A stretch of DNA of 64,000 nucleotides from Brachypodius melanocephalos (lineage: Eukaryota > Chordata > Aves > Passeriformes > Pycnonotidae): the NCBI GenBank assembly GCA_013398615.1, contig VZSR01003806.1, forward strand, positions 2,749,094 to 2,813,093, written 5' to 3'. The notes below the pieces were generated by a model. It did not search any database. It was not told the DNA's origin and saw nothing but the letters and a program-made list of their open reading frames with translations. The translations under genes and the position numbers were made by a program. Of this stretch, positions 1 through 12,700 are shown piece after piece (position 1 is the first letter of the stretch; each line of letters opens with the position of its first letter).

Positions 1-3000
1 ACTAATGATTGACAATGTTTTGAACAGTTAAGTCCAAATGACTGCAATTATCTAGCTTTCAGAACAAAATGAGTATTTTTTCCCTGTCTATCTACTATGT
101 AATGCTTAACTATCTGCATACTTTTCAAAAAGTGTTTCCCTACCACAGGACTAGGAAACTTGTCCATATGGACAATGAGCTATTTAAACACATTTGCAAT
201 TCCACTTTAAAAACCAAGCTTTAAGCACAGCATTGTAAAATGGCCAAACCCAGAAAAAAAAAAAAAACAAACTCCAACAAAGCAACATTTGTGAATACTT
301 CACCATTTTTACAGTCACCTCCTTGCAGGAAAAATGGCATGCACTGCTCAAGAGAGGAGCTGGGTCTGCCCTACGCAGCAAGCCTGTGGCCCAGGAGTCT
401 GTGCAGTCACTACAGCCCCAAGTGCGTGTTCCTGGCAGTCTCCTTCCCCAGATGGCTTGACTGTATATAATAGTAAGTTACTCCTGTATGAAAACTTCAG
501 AAGAAGTGACACCTTTGAGTAACAACTGCAAAGGTCAGCCTTCAGCTTCAGTGAAGTGAACATTGAAAAACAATTTGGCAACACACTTCTAACATCATAA
601 AGGAGGACAACTCCCCCTGATTAAAGGGCAGCAGGATCACGGCCTCCCTTTTCTACTCATAGCTTTGACACTTCCACAGTAATAGGGACAGGTTCTGACA
701 ACTTTAAGAAATACTAACTCTGAAATCTTTCTACTCTTGTTTGGAAAAAAAAAAATCAGTAATTCATTTTATCCAACATGAGGATCCTGGTACATGGGCA
801 TGGAAGCAGTGCATTGTATCACTGATTAACACAGTAATTCAAGATACCAGTCATTTGAGACAGCTGTTTGTTCAGAGCTTTGCTTTACAATATCACTGAT
901 TGAATGTATTTATTTAATTTTTAATTTTTTTTTCCCCTTGGGAGGAGTATTTAAGTAATCTGGGATTTGTGATACACAAGCACATCATCATTCTGTAAAT
1001 ACAGGGAAGTATAAGCTTTACTATTCCTTTTTATTTAATACTCCACAAGACATTGCAGGCTGACATTAACACTGTGAGTGGGCTGTAGGGCAAAAACTGG
1101 CCCTTCATTTCTCTTATTGTCTGTGCACTACCTGTTTGTCTTGCACATCTCTGCTGCTGATTGGGAGTGCATAGGGGTGGCTGAGACATCCTTGTGAGAT
1201 TGTAATGGGCTGTAGAAAGCCAAATGGTACAGCATTTGTCCATGCTGATCCGGGATGCAGACTGCCCTGCTACCCTACTGTCTATACTAGCTTTTCCTGC
1301 TGTGGAAACAACCCAGTTAATTCTTGAGTTAGTGGCTGGTCATAAATCATTGTGAAGGGAGCGTGGGTGGTAGTGATTTGGATGCGAGTATCAAAACTCT
1401 GCTAGCTCTGGATAGTTCCACAGTGTGCACTCACTGGTGGAGGATTGGATGGAGTTTCTGTAGTTCAGGCATGGGTTTTATGCCAAGCAAACAGATACAA
1501 TCTAGTTTCACAAAGATGAAGTGCCGAGAAAAGTGCATTGGGTTCAAACCCACCTATCCTTGCAAACCAGAGGGGGAGTGCAAAGCAGTCGTGTGCCTCA
1601 CAAGGGCAGCAGTTTCATTTGTGGGAATCTGTACTGTCACCAGCAGAGTTCCTGGGAAAATGTAACTGTGGGCTTAAGGCCTATTTATCCATTAGCTTGT
1701 CCTCAAAGATTTTCTCTGTGTAGCCTTAACTTAAACCAGCAAAGAGCCTTGTTGAAACTGCTGCTTTTTTTCCTTTTCTTTTTTCAAAGAGGCCAGCTCT
1801 GTGCTTTCCTTTCATTCTGCAGAGTACACAAGCTGACATTATCCACATGCTTAGCAGTGCCTCTGCTGTAAGCGATGACGCTCGTACTTAAATGCACTAG
1901 GAAGACAGGAGTGGGTTGAAGCCATTTTTAGAACAACATGCTATTTCCTTTTTTAGTGCTGATTCATTCACTGTACCTTGTGGTATGTTTACCCCAATTG
2001 CTTGCTGCTTTGGAGGCTGTTGAATGGGTGAGGAAGGAATATTAATCAGTGACACATCACACTGTGCTCCAGAGCTACAGTCATGGTGAGTGTGATGCCC
2101 TTGCCTATTTTTTGGCTCTACTGTGGGAATTATTTTTCTTTAACTAGCATTCAAAGTTATTTCAGTTCTGGAAACCGTGACTCTTTTGTGCACATCCTTT
2201 CAGCACAGTTATATAGTTCATATCCTTTTTTTTTTTCTGTTAAAAATCTTTGCTTCTTGCTAGTACTCATATCAGAGTGGAATTAATCAAAGTCATTGCA
2301 ATACACACATGTGAAACCTAATTAGCCAAAACAGCTGATGAAGACAGAGGAGATCTCACAGTTCATTTATCTTTTTCTTAATGTATTATATATTAAAATT
2401 AAAATTACTTGGAAAACAGTAGCAGCCACTATGGCTAAAACTATACAAAAATGTGCATTTTTGCATGTGTGTTCTACTTGGGCTGTTTTGCCTGCTGAGT
2501 GTTTAGTGCCCAGAAATGCACCGAAATACTCATTTTGTCTGCACTCAAAATAAAAATTAAAGGCCCATATATAATAATAGCAGCTAATCATTCAGAAGAT
2601 ATGGTCTGACAAATGCTGCTAGTGTAGAGTTATAAATGGTTGCCCCCTGCTCTTGAGGTGGTAGTTGATCAACTGATTGACATTACACTCCTCCCAAATT
2701 ACCTTCTCACTCTTCCCCTCTCCCTTGTCCCTACATGTTCCCATCACCTCCACTGTAGAAGGAGTGCTGCAAATCTGATCTGAGTTTTAAATGAGAAAAG
2801 TACTCACTATTTTATACAGATTTATTTCAACAAATTTAGTTCTCTCAAACCACCCGCTTTAGGACTAGATGACCACCCACGCTTGAAAAAGGCACGTGGG
2901 CTGAATCACCTCTGACTTACAGCACCACACTCCCAGCCCAAGGACACGCCTCAGCTGCAAGGACTCTGTGTGAAGAAGGGAATGTGAAACCCTAAAAGAG

Positions 3001-6000
3001 GAACCAGAGATTAGGCTTGGAGATTTACCAGGTTAAAGAAATACTTGCTTTTGACTCTAGGACATGACTGAAGCATATAATAAGCAGACACCTTCAAAAT
3101 GCCTTGTCTCATCTCCTGTTTCCAGGCTCTTGTTAATTTGCTAGCAGCTTCCTTCTTAGAAAGAAAATTCCTATATTCACTCTTCAGAGTTTCAGTTTGA
3201 AGGAAAAGAAGTTCAGTAATTATGGTGGAAGACAAAGTGGAAACCCAGAAACATAAGATAGAAAACAAAAACTCAAGCACAGGCCTAGGACTGCCATGGT
3301 ATTTCAGTTTGAGACTTCGAATATCAAAAGTCTCAGTGGAAAATAGAAGTAGAAATTTTTCATGCAGACAGTGAAAAAAACAATATGAAGAAAACCAATA
3401 GATAGGAAAGTGACTTGGCTACTGACAAACCTCATATAACTAGGTAGTAGAACAAAAGCCATATATATATGAATAAATGGATAATCCTAATATATAAACA
3501 TAAGAATTAATTTTTGTTATTCTGAGATATGCTTACTTATTTGTGTATTCATTGAAGTACTATAATGTCACAGCTTTATTTTAAAAAGAACTAAAAATAT
3601 ATAGCTGACATCAGTCAGGACAAATGTATTTAATATCACTTTAAAAAAACAGACCCTGTGTAAGGCCTTGGGGTTTTATGCTAATTTGTTCACTTGTGCA
3701 CCTCAGGGAAATCTGCTGCTGCACATCAACTTCATAATCCCTTGAATTCTTGTTGCCATCTACTTTTGAGCAAGACAGTCAACTTTCCTGGGTAGGAGAC
3801 ATGTTTCTCTACCTTTCTCAGCTTCTGAACCTAATGGTTATTTTTACTCAAACATTATTCAGTGATGCTGCTTACACTGCCATAAGAAAAGTTAAATATC
3901 CCTCCTCACTTCTGCAGACAGAGCAGTTGAAGTGTGCAGCGATTAACAAATTACATTTCCTGGGTCAGAGAGAAAGTTCCTGGCAGAGCTAATAATGGAA
4001 CATATTTCTTTTCTCAGTGATTACATCGTGACAGACCAACATCCCTCAAAGTAGAAGTTTCAAAACCCAGCATTTAGTTATGACACTGACAGCATGGAGT
4101 CACCTCAATTTGTTTGCTGACCTCGGGCGAGCCAACCACTCAGTCTAAAGGATATCTATGCTCCGAATGGCCTATTCTAATACGATGAAACATATGTTTT
4201 ATTTTAATATTTTATAATGAGTTTTATTCTTTAATACCTATATTAAACAATACCCTTGTATTATTGCTTTGGACACAAGTATAGATTCCTTGTGGTAGTA
4301 ACTGAGCACTTGAGTCTTAACACACTTCCATTATAGGATACCCGTGACTAGGGAATGGGTACTATCCCATTTTTAGAGGGTCTTATAAACAAAGACCACA
4401 AAGTCACTGTGCAGCAAAAATTTGAATTCACATCTCCTAGATTTTAGGATGGATAAACCTTCCTAACTACTGAATGAAAATTCCTTTCTGTAGTAATCCC
4501 AATTCACAACAAGCATTAAAAAATGGCTGTAAAGAAGCGTGCCTTTCTGACCCCTAGGCTTGACACTGGGCTTGATCTAAAGCTTAGCTATAGCAAAGGT
4601 AGTTTGTGAGCTCAGTCTTTCACCTTCACCTGAGGATGCTGATATAAATTGGGAGTAAGGAGAAGGCCAATGAAAGGTACTAATTGATGGCTTCTGCGAA
4701 GACCAATGTAGGTGTGGGGGGAGGGGGAAGAAGAAATGATGAAACACAATTAAGAAGGAAAGCACTAAACTCAAAAGAGGTATAGAAGAACCTGAATTGG
4801 CAGGGTAGAAATATGTAACGGGAAGGAAAAAAACTAGTCATATCTAAACTTCTCTGTAATGTCACAGCTGTATGAATGGTTTTAGAACATAGACACTTCA
4901 CACAGAGTCGAAGTCTGCACATGACGCACTTCCAGTTCTGGCTCCTTGAGTTAGATCAAAAACCTCCAGGGAAGTGCAGCCTATTTTACATACATGAGAA
5001 TGTACTTGGATATGATAAAATACCACAGCTGTCAGTCTAAATTGGAATCAATTTGCATGGTAATGCTCTGAGGGCTGCAATTTATTTTCCTTTCTCTGCA
5101 ATCAGAAACTTTCCCTGCTTCAGTTGGGAAGATTGATCCTGGATGTCTGTATATGCATGTGAAAAGATCTGTCTCTTCAAGTGTGACTCATTGCTATTGG
5201 ACACCTAGAGCTTTGAGAGGAAAGCTCTGCACAGAAGTACAGTCATTTCTGCATGCCCCAGAGAAACTGAAAATCTCCAAATACATAGATCTGGACCAGA
5301 GATTTCCTCATGTTAATGGGAGAATTGGTGAAGCTCTGGAGAAAGAGGAGTTCCTTAAAAAGAAATAGAAGAGAACACACTCAGAACAATGTGGGGTTTG
5401 CATGCCATACTCAGTATAAATTACTAAAGGAATATTTGTATACTACATTTTTTTCTGGTGACAAAGCTAGCTGAAGAAGTTATCCTCCGAGGTACTCTCT
5501 CCTTTTTGCTCTGCACCCACTAGAGCTCTCTGTATAATCTGATGTGCTTATGTCGCTTGTGATGGGACTGTGCTGGATGTAGGCCAGGTAAATTATGCAA
5601 AGGTCTAAAAATAGTATTTTGAAAAGTATTTTTAAACCCATGTAACTTTATGATCCAGATCATTTTGCAGCATGATAAATAGTTACATTAGAATGACTTT
5701 GAGGTGGCAAATGGCATCAAGCAGAAGGTATTAAAATTTCAATGTAGGAGAAAGTGGGAACTTCTTTGTTGCTGCAAGAGAAAATATATGCAGAACACCA
5801 TCAAAACCAGTCCAAGGCCCAGGCCTGAAATATTTCTCTCCCTGAGGCACCCATGTACCTTTTAATACAAATGTTGTTATAGTATGGTTTCAAAAGAAGC
5901 TCAGTTCAATATGATCCTGAGTGATCCAAAAAGAAACATGCGGGTGATCATCACCACAACAAAGCAATTTGGTACACCAGTAAATCCATTCTTCTGTTAC

Positions 6001-6423
6001 TTGCAAAAACATGGAGAAAAGGAATAAAAGAACACCAAAATAGCATTCTCCACAACCTGTTTTTAAAATCACTCATTCATAGATGTACTTGAAATACTTT
6101 TTCCCGCTCTCAGACTGCTGACAGGACTGCTCCTTTTTTTAATGTATGATATATATTTCATCAAGGTGTACAGTGTGAATTCCAAAGATGGGAACACACC
6201 TACTGACCTGAAACTAATTTATATCACACCTGTTTTATAGTTTTTAATCTGTGGTCTATAAACAAAGACAAAAGCCAGAGATTTCTCACTTTAATGGAAT
6301 ATCTGCATTAGGAGAGCCATACACAGATTCTTTGAGAGGTACCTTTGTATATTTTTTAGGATGACTATGTCATATACTGTGAGGCTCTTTTCATTAAAAA
6401 TCTCAAGAAAATCTTCCTCTTAC
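1..6423 (-). other. DLGAP2: DLGAP2 intron 3' of the large exon (partial)
   Basis: This is the start of the intron that follows the large exon in gene orientation, opening GTAAGAGG at 6423. It is AT-rich unique sequence with short A runs (254-267, 745-755) and a G/A-rich stretch near 4710-4735. The next DLGAP2 exon should continue with the PQDEW segment and the RMRSGSYIKAMGDE repeat. I did not find it in any minus-strand frame here, so the intron runs off the window. No RNA gene or clear mobile element was recognised. Confidence 0.8.
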
Positions 6424-7493
6424 CTGAAGGTAATGGCACGGCCTCAAGGAAGGTTTGATTTCCTGATGAACCAGAGGCTTATCTAAGTTCAGTGATGACT
6501 TGCGATAAGCTTCTTTAGCCTGACTTACTGTGAGCGTGGACCAAGAACTCCTTTTCATGTATTTACTATCAGGGGTCATTGGTAGCCCTTCACAAGCCGA
6601 ACACTTCACATCATTGTTACTTTTGGAAGTCTTCAATGAGAGATCCCCAAAATGCCCCTGGAGTGCCTCAGGATAACAATGGGATATATGATCTGCATGG
6701 TGCCTATTTACCACGCTAGGGGTTCGGTAAGTGCTATCGCTGTCCAAATTATCGTCGGAGCTCCACCAGCTACTCATTCCAGATTTATGCTTGCCTTCTG
6801 GTTTTCGCTCCTTACTTTTACTCCTTTTGCTGTGCTTGGAATGGTGTCCATGATGATGATCGTCCCCTCGACTGTCTCCCTTTGTTCCATTAACATTGCC
6901 CTTGGATGATCCTTCCAGAGAATGAGATTTAGTAAAAAGTTTCTGGACGGAATGAACGAGATGGCGTATCCTTCCTGGGCTCTCACTGCGTTGTTCCGCA
7001 GCTGTCGAGGTCCGCTGGTACTGTAAAGTATGAAACCCATCCCGGTGAAGAGGAAGCTGTTTCTCAAATTGGTCCAAAAGATTTGCAGGAATACGGTTAA
7101 TCTTAGGGTTACCGTGAGACATGGCGCAGTCGTCTCTGGAGTCGTAATGTGAGCTGTAGTGCATTCTGGGGAAAGTGCTACTTGACATGTGATCGCCCAT
7201 TACCATGGGCATCATCATGCACTCAGAATGGATAGAGCTGCGGGGGGAGCAACGATGGTGGTCCAGCGGGCAACTCTCCGTGGGGCTGAGAAGATACGAC
7301 GGCCTTGGCTCCTGCCCATGGTGGATATGCTCGTGGGTATGGTCACAATCTTCAGGGGATGCTAAGCCACAAGTATGAGCTGAACATAACTGTGGTTGAT
7401 TGCGACTACCGGATAATCCTTTCATATTCCTCGGAGCAGGAGAGTATCTTTCTTCATTGAAGTGCTGAGAAGGTGACCATGAGTACTGCTGGT
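6424..7493 (-). CDS. DLGAP2: DLGAP2, large N-terminal coding exon (internal exon, partial gene)
   Basis: This exon encodes part of disks large-associated protein 2 (SAPAP2/GKAP2), a scaffold that links PSD-95-family MAGUKs to SHANK in the excitatory postsynaptic density. It holds 356 full codons plus two bases of a split Asp codon. The acceptor AG is at 7494-7495 (weak pyrimidine tract) and the donor is CAG|GTAAGA with the exon edge at 6424. Recognisable family blocks, in gene order, are: YSWSPSQHFNEERYSPAPR at the start; MKGLSGSR at 7425, the start used by shorter DLGAP isoforms; NRIPANLLDQFEKQLPL near 7098-7042; the SPGRIRHLVHSVQKLF block with SHSLEG near 6981-6910; a His/Lys/Ser/Arg-rich stretch at 6864-6802; SSWWSSDDNLDSD at 6774-6736; SKSNNDVKCSACE at 6627-6589; and TLTVSQAKEAYRKSSLNLDK near 6537-6478, ending CHYLQ. 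The N-terminal YSWSP/EERYSPAPR segment and HTCGL...PEDC point to DLGAP2 rather than DLGAP1, 3 or 4. The R-x-x-SY GK-binding repeats are absent here and belong to later exons. No frameshift or stop is seen. Confidence 0.96.
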
Positions 7494-9599
7494 CTGTCAT
7501 GAGAACACATAAAACCTGTGTTATGTGTCTGCTTAAAAGATTAACTTGAAAATTCCAAGTATATTGAAAAACTAAACATTTTTTTTTCTCTATGACCTTG
7601 GTGGAAAGTCTCACCATTCATGAAATTTCTTCCACCATTTAAAAACCGATTAAAATTGTTTACTATGAGTAAATTATGAGGTGAATACAACCTCCTTTCT
7701 CTTTGCAAAATTGTCTGCTAGAAATTCCAGATGTTATAATGTTATGAAGCTATTCATTGTGTAAATCTACTCAAATTTAATGAATACATTCAAATATTCA
7801 GTTTATTATTTAATATTTAAAGTTCATATGTCAAGCTTTGTGGCTAATCATTTAAGTTACGTGGATCTAGTTTCTATTTTGGTGGCTTCACAGTTGGATA
7901 TAATAAATGTATCCTTTCTCCATAGAGTCATTTTTGTACCATAAATTGAACTTCATTTTCTTCAATGAATCTCAGCTTCATGATCCTAAGTTTACTCTTC
8001 ATAAGTATAAATAATAAATAGCAAGGAAAAAAAATGAATGTTCCAAAATGAAGCTATTTTTTTTAATATTGCTAAACAGTTTATCAATAAGGATTTCATA
8101 CTAATTAAACACCTGTTATTGTCAGTCCAGAAGCATTATTGTTATTACCATATATGTAGGGTATTCTCTATTAGGCAGTTTTCCCCTTTTTATGACCACA
8201 CTACAAAATATTTACTTAATGACTCTAAGTTATTCCTGAAAAAAAATATATTTAGGTACAAGCTATGGTGTTTTATATACTTGATTACTTGTTGCTACGA
8301 ATCATGTGCTCCAAGTTGTGGTTATTAAGCAAGCATGATTGCTACAAAAGAGAGCTTGTAAGCAAAGATTTTGATACTTAAGCCTTTGATTTTTTTTCTC
8401 TCATGCAATTTCTTGCAGCTGTCAAATGTTACAAACAGAAAATTAAAAACAACCGCAGAAATACTTCAATTTCATTTTCTCATTCACTTTCCCTCTTCAA
8501 TTTCAGCTTATTTAAGAAACATTTCAATAGCAGACAAAGAGATAAGATGCAAGATAATCCTTCAGAGGATAAGACAGATGTGTAAGTGTTTATACAACCC
8601 ACTTAGCACAGCCTTTCTGCAAATATGCTCTAAGAATCTGAATAATCTTGCACAGGTGGTTGATACAAGGAAGTTGCAGGTCTCAACTGGAATGGAAGCC
8701 AGAGGATAACTATTAACTGGACACTTGAAACCAGGCTGTAAAGATAACACACTAATTGACAGCACTTTGAAGGGTTTCTAACCATGACAAAATTCTCCTG
8801 AGCCACATTTCCACTGCTGGGGAAAACTCAGTGCCTGGATATGGTCATCAAACAGATCAATACTGATATCTCTCTAGTTTTATTCAACTGATATGTGTTA
8901 CATCATGATACCTTCAGTGCATAAGGCAATTGGTTGCAAGTCTGTAGCATCAGCAGTCTCATAACCTAAATGCTGTATATTTCCTATTGTGGGAGATGCT
9001 TTGATAATTTTATTACACCTTAATTTCAACAGTTTTTCATTTTAAAATGAATGCAGCATTAAGCTAATAAACGATGAAACATTCTTCAGCCTAGGCACAA
9101 TGATGCCACACTGAAGTCAAAAATGGATTTAAGGGTACAAATCCAACCTTCATACTTAATCATGGCATCAAACTGATGGGTCTGTGCATGTATCCTTTTC
9201 TGCTTCTATTTTGTTTTCCTGTCTGTTTCTTTTACTTAATTTTTGGTGGTTATCACATTAAAATAAAATCTTATTACTGCTGATTACTCAGTCTGTTGTC
9301 CTATTTAGGTTATAATACCTTGCATAAATGTAGTTACAGGAAGGAAATATAACTGTTTCTCTGAAATGACGTAATTTTGATTATATACAGACATGGCAGT
9401 AAATTATAACAGTGCTTTGGAATTCAGCCACATAAGGAGTCCTCTAATCAGTGGTACTTTACCCAGGATATTACCAAACATTATTAGGGGAATAATAATG
9501 GACCATGTGCTGACTTGACTTTGTACTTCCCATAAAGTCTTCCCAAAGCACCTGACAGAGATCACTACTATAGTTCTTAAAAACTCACGAGGTTAGATA

Positions 9600-9742
9600 G
9601 ACTGAAGTTGTTTTTTTTTACAATGAGGATGATAAAATACTGGAAGAGGTTGATCTAGTTGAAGATGTGCCTGCCTATTACAGGGAGGTTGGATTAGATA
9701 CCTTTCAAGGTGCCTTCCAACCCAAACTATTCTATGATTTTA
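9600..9742 (+). mobile_element. CR1 LINE, 5'-truncated 3' end
   Basis: The stretch GATCTAGTTGAAGATGTGCC, then GGAGGTTGGATTAGATACC, then CCTTCCAACCCAAACTATTC with ATGATTTT, is the classic 3' end of avian CR1, including a degraded ATTCTATG terminal motif. The upstream part, from the T run and ACAATGAGGATG, looks like the CR1 3' untranslated segment with an internal deletion. There is no coding capacity. The copy is old and diverged. Confidence 0.85.
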
Positions 9743-12700
9743 TGTGAAAGGTACTGTTCTCCTTTTAAAGAAATAGGAAGTTGCAATATAGGAAACGTTT
9801 TCCAAAGTGCTTGTGGATTTTCTGATATTAATGTTCACAGAGGTGTGAGCCAGAGGGAGGTGGAAGGAAGCTCTTCTGTCACTCTAACAGCATGATTAGC
9901 ATCAACTCCAAGCCTTTTCATCACAATCTTGCAAATCTATGAATGAATATAACTTGTACTATGCCTCACCAATGTATTTAGACAAAAAAAAATGCATGGC
10001 AGAGATCCAGACTGAAAGAAAGAGAATAAGAAACTAATTTTAAATGAGTTCTTGAGCACAAAATTGCTAGTCCCTGGTGATTTCTTTAGGCCTCATGCAA
10101 CATCAAACATAGCCCAGAAGGCTTCAAACATTTTCATCCTGTTACATCCCTAAGAATAGGAGATGTGATGATTTGACTGCACTGCAATGGATAATATAAC
10201 AACATCTTTTCTGTCCCTCAAGGCTCCCTGTGATTCCAGCTCATTGCAACTACAGAAAAATACAATGTTCTGTATGTTGTTTTCACATAGCATGCTTTCA
10301 TATAGCATTTTATGTGCTCCATGGAATGTCTGAATTAGTTTTGTTTGAAACACAGTAGCTAGAAACTGCTATAGGCATTTATTAAGCATAATCAAAATAA
10401 TTAAAACATGAATTAAGAAGTAGATGTTTTCCAGAAGTAATTGCCCCCTCTTAACTCTGTCATAGAGAGTAAGTAAAACTAGATGAACTCCCAAATTACT
10501 TACATGTGTATCATTTAAATTTATCACTCCAATTAGGTTTGTCTATCTAGGACATCAAACTTATCCTTTATAGACACAACTACTTCATACAAATCTTTTG
10601 AAAAATCTCCAGAATTTTGAAATACAATATATAAATTTATCAAGTAATTTGTCCTTTGTATTATTAAGTCAACTTTCTTCAGAAGACTGAAGTGCTTGAA
10701 GAAACAGTTGAGCTGCAGCTGAATGAAATACTGTGTGGTACCAGAGCAGTGTAATTGCCCATGTGGTAGCTCTTAGCCTGCCAAGAAAAATGTGCTAGCT
10801 TGAAATTCAATTAGGCTAACATGCTTTTCCAGCGTTTGCAAGGGGCTAAAAGTATGTCTGTGGTCAATGACCACAGCTCAGCCGATTTATAAAAAAATCA
10901 TAAACCCACAGCATTTTTTTTTCTCAATCCTTTCAAAAGAAGTTTAATATTTTGGTATAATTAATTAAACAAATAATGACAGGTTGGGCTGAAGTTTTAG
11001 TCTATATCTTGAAGTTTATTTTTTGGGGTTTTTTTAGAGCAGCTCCTATGTTTGCTCGGGGCAATCATTCTAAAAACATACAATGCCACCATCAGAACTA
11101 AAGAGCTAAAGGGAGACAGAAAAACAAATAAACATAACCCCAAGCAGACAAAGAGATAAAGGAATAGGAACAGAGAAAAATATATTGTATGAGATCATAG
11201 GAATGGCTTTTTTTAGATTTCATCAGAGCAAAATGGAATCTTCCAATTAACTTCAGTGAATAGTCAAATAACACTTAAAGACTAGGGTTGAGGGTGGACC
11301 TGGAACAAAACATGGGCTGCTGTGTCAGAGTAATTCCAAAACCCTGAAAATCCCTTAAAGTTCTTGTTTTTCAGAGACTACTGTACAGATACATCAACCT
11401 TTACCCTCAGCAGAAGGAAGGATTTCTGCATCCCTTCCTATCTCTTTCAATTCTTTCCCTGTTATGACATGTTGTGCCTTGCCTTTTGTTCTCCTGTTTT
11501 CAGTTTTGGACTTTCTGAGAGTAGTTCCCTTGCTCTAAGAAGACACTGGTTTTCCTGTGTTTGGGGTCTGCCTGCAATTTTTAGATCATCCAAGACTTTC
11601 CCCTGTGCTAGTCAGTATCAAGGAAAGAAAGACAGTTTCAAGGACCAAGAATAATATTTGAAGTGATGAATTAGAATAGTTATTAATGTTCTAGGTCAGA
11701 AGGCTAAAACTCTCTAAGTAATGAAACATAAGAACTGTGCATTTCTAGAGTTCCTGGAACACTGCTGTTGGCTAAAGAGCATCAATATGAAAACACAGAA
11801 ACTTCTCTGACATTCAAAAGAAGTTCATGTCTCCACAAATGTTTTTGTGTGTTGTATATTAGAAGCAAGCTTTCAGGGCATGATAATACTCTCTAGAACT
11901 ACTAAATGATGCCTGATTTTTTTCTTGCTTTTCTTTCTATTGAGAAATTAATTTGAATTTCTTTAACCTTATAAGCCTGTCAGTAAATCGCTTTCACATC
12001 TGAAACATCTGTGCTGTTTTCATTGGAGAAGGAACAGTTCTTCTGCCTAGTGTAACCAGGAAAATGCACTGCTGAAAAAAGATACCTAATCTAGCTTTCA
12101 AAAAGAGATGGTAGACAAAACCAGACTGCTGCATGTTGCTGTTTCACACAGTTGAATCAATGTTGAGATGCTTTATGAAAAATATATAGTCAGAGCTTAA
12201 CCTATAACTAATAAAAAATGAAATATTGGAAAAATGGGTATCTTAATTAAACAAGTAGACATTAAACATGAAAATGGATGATTAAAATGTTTTATCTGGA
12301 AAAATGTCTGTCCAAGGTCTGCATTAAGTAGTATTATATGAGCACTGTTTCCATATTAACTTGTTATAGCATTTTTCTCTTTTCTATTCTAGCTTTGAAA
12401 ATTAATATTTACAGGGAATGAGAAGATTGACTAATCAGCCAAGTACAAGGAAGAAGTTCTGGAAATGCAAATGCTTTAAGCTTCTGTTATGGTCTCATGA
12501 GATTCCAACCTATTTATGTACCAGAACATCTGGTACAAAATTTACATAAAATTGCGAAGACTGAGTGACCATCTTCCAGTTTTAGAAGATGGTTTGTATT
12601 TTGGGTGATGTGTGTGCTCTTCATGCAGTGCATTGACCTTTCAGTGAATTCCTACATAACTGCTCAGGCTGCTTACTTGAAATATTGAACACTGAGTGGC

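Noticed and set aside
1525..1560. tRNA B-box-like GGGTTCAAACCCA
   Set aside because: No A-box at the right distance and no cloverleaf could be drawn, so neither a tRNA gene nor a SINE is supported.
6652..6909. 85-codon plus-strand frame opposite the DLGAP2 exon
   Set aside because: Antisense shadow of a strongly supported coding exon.
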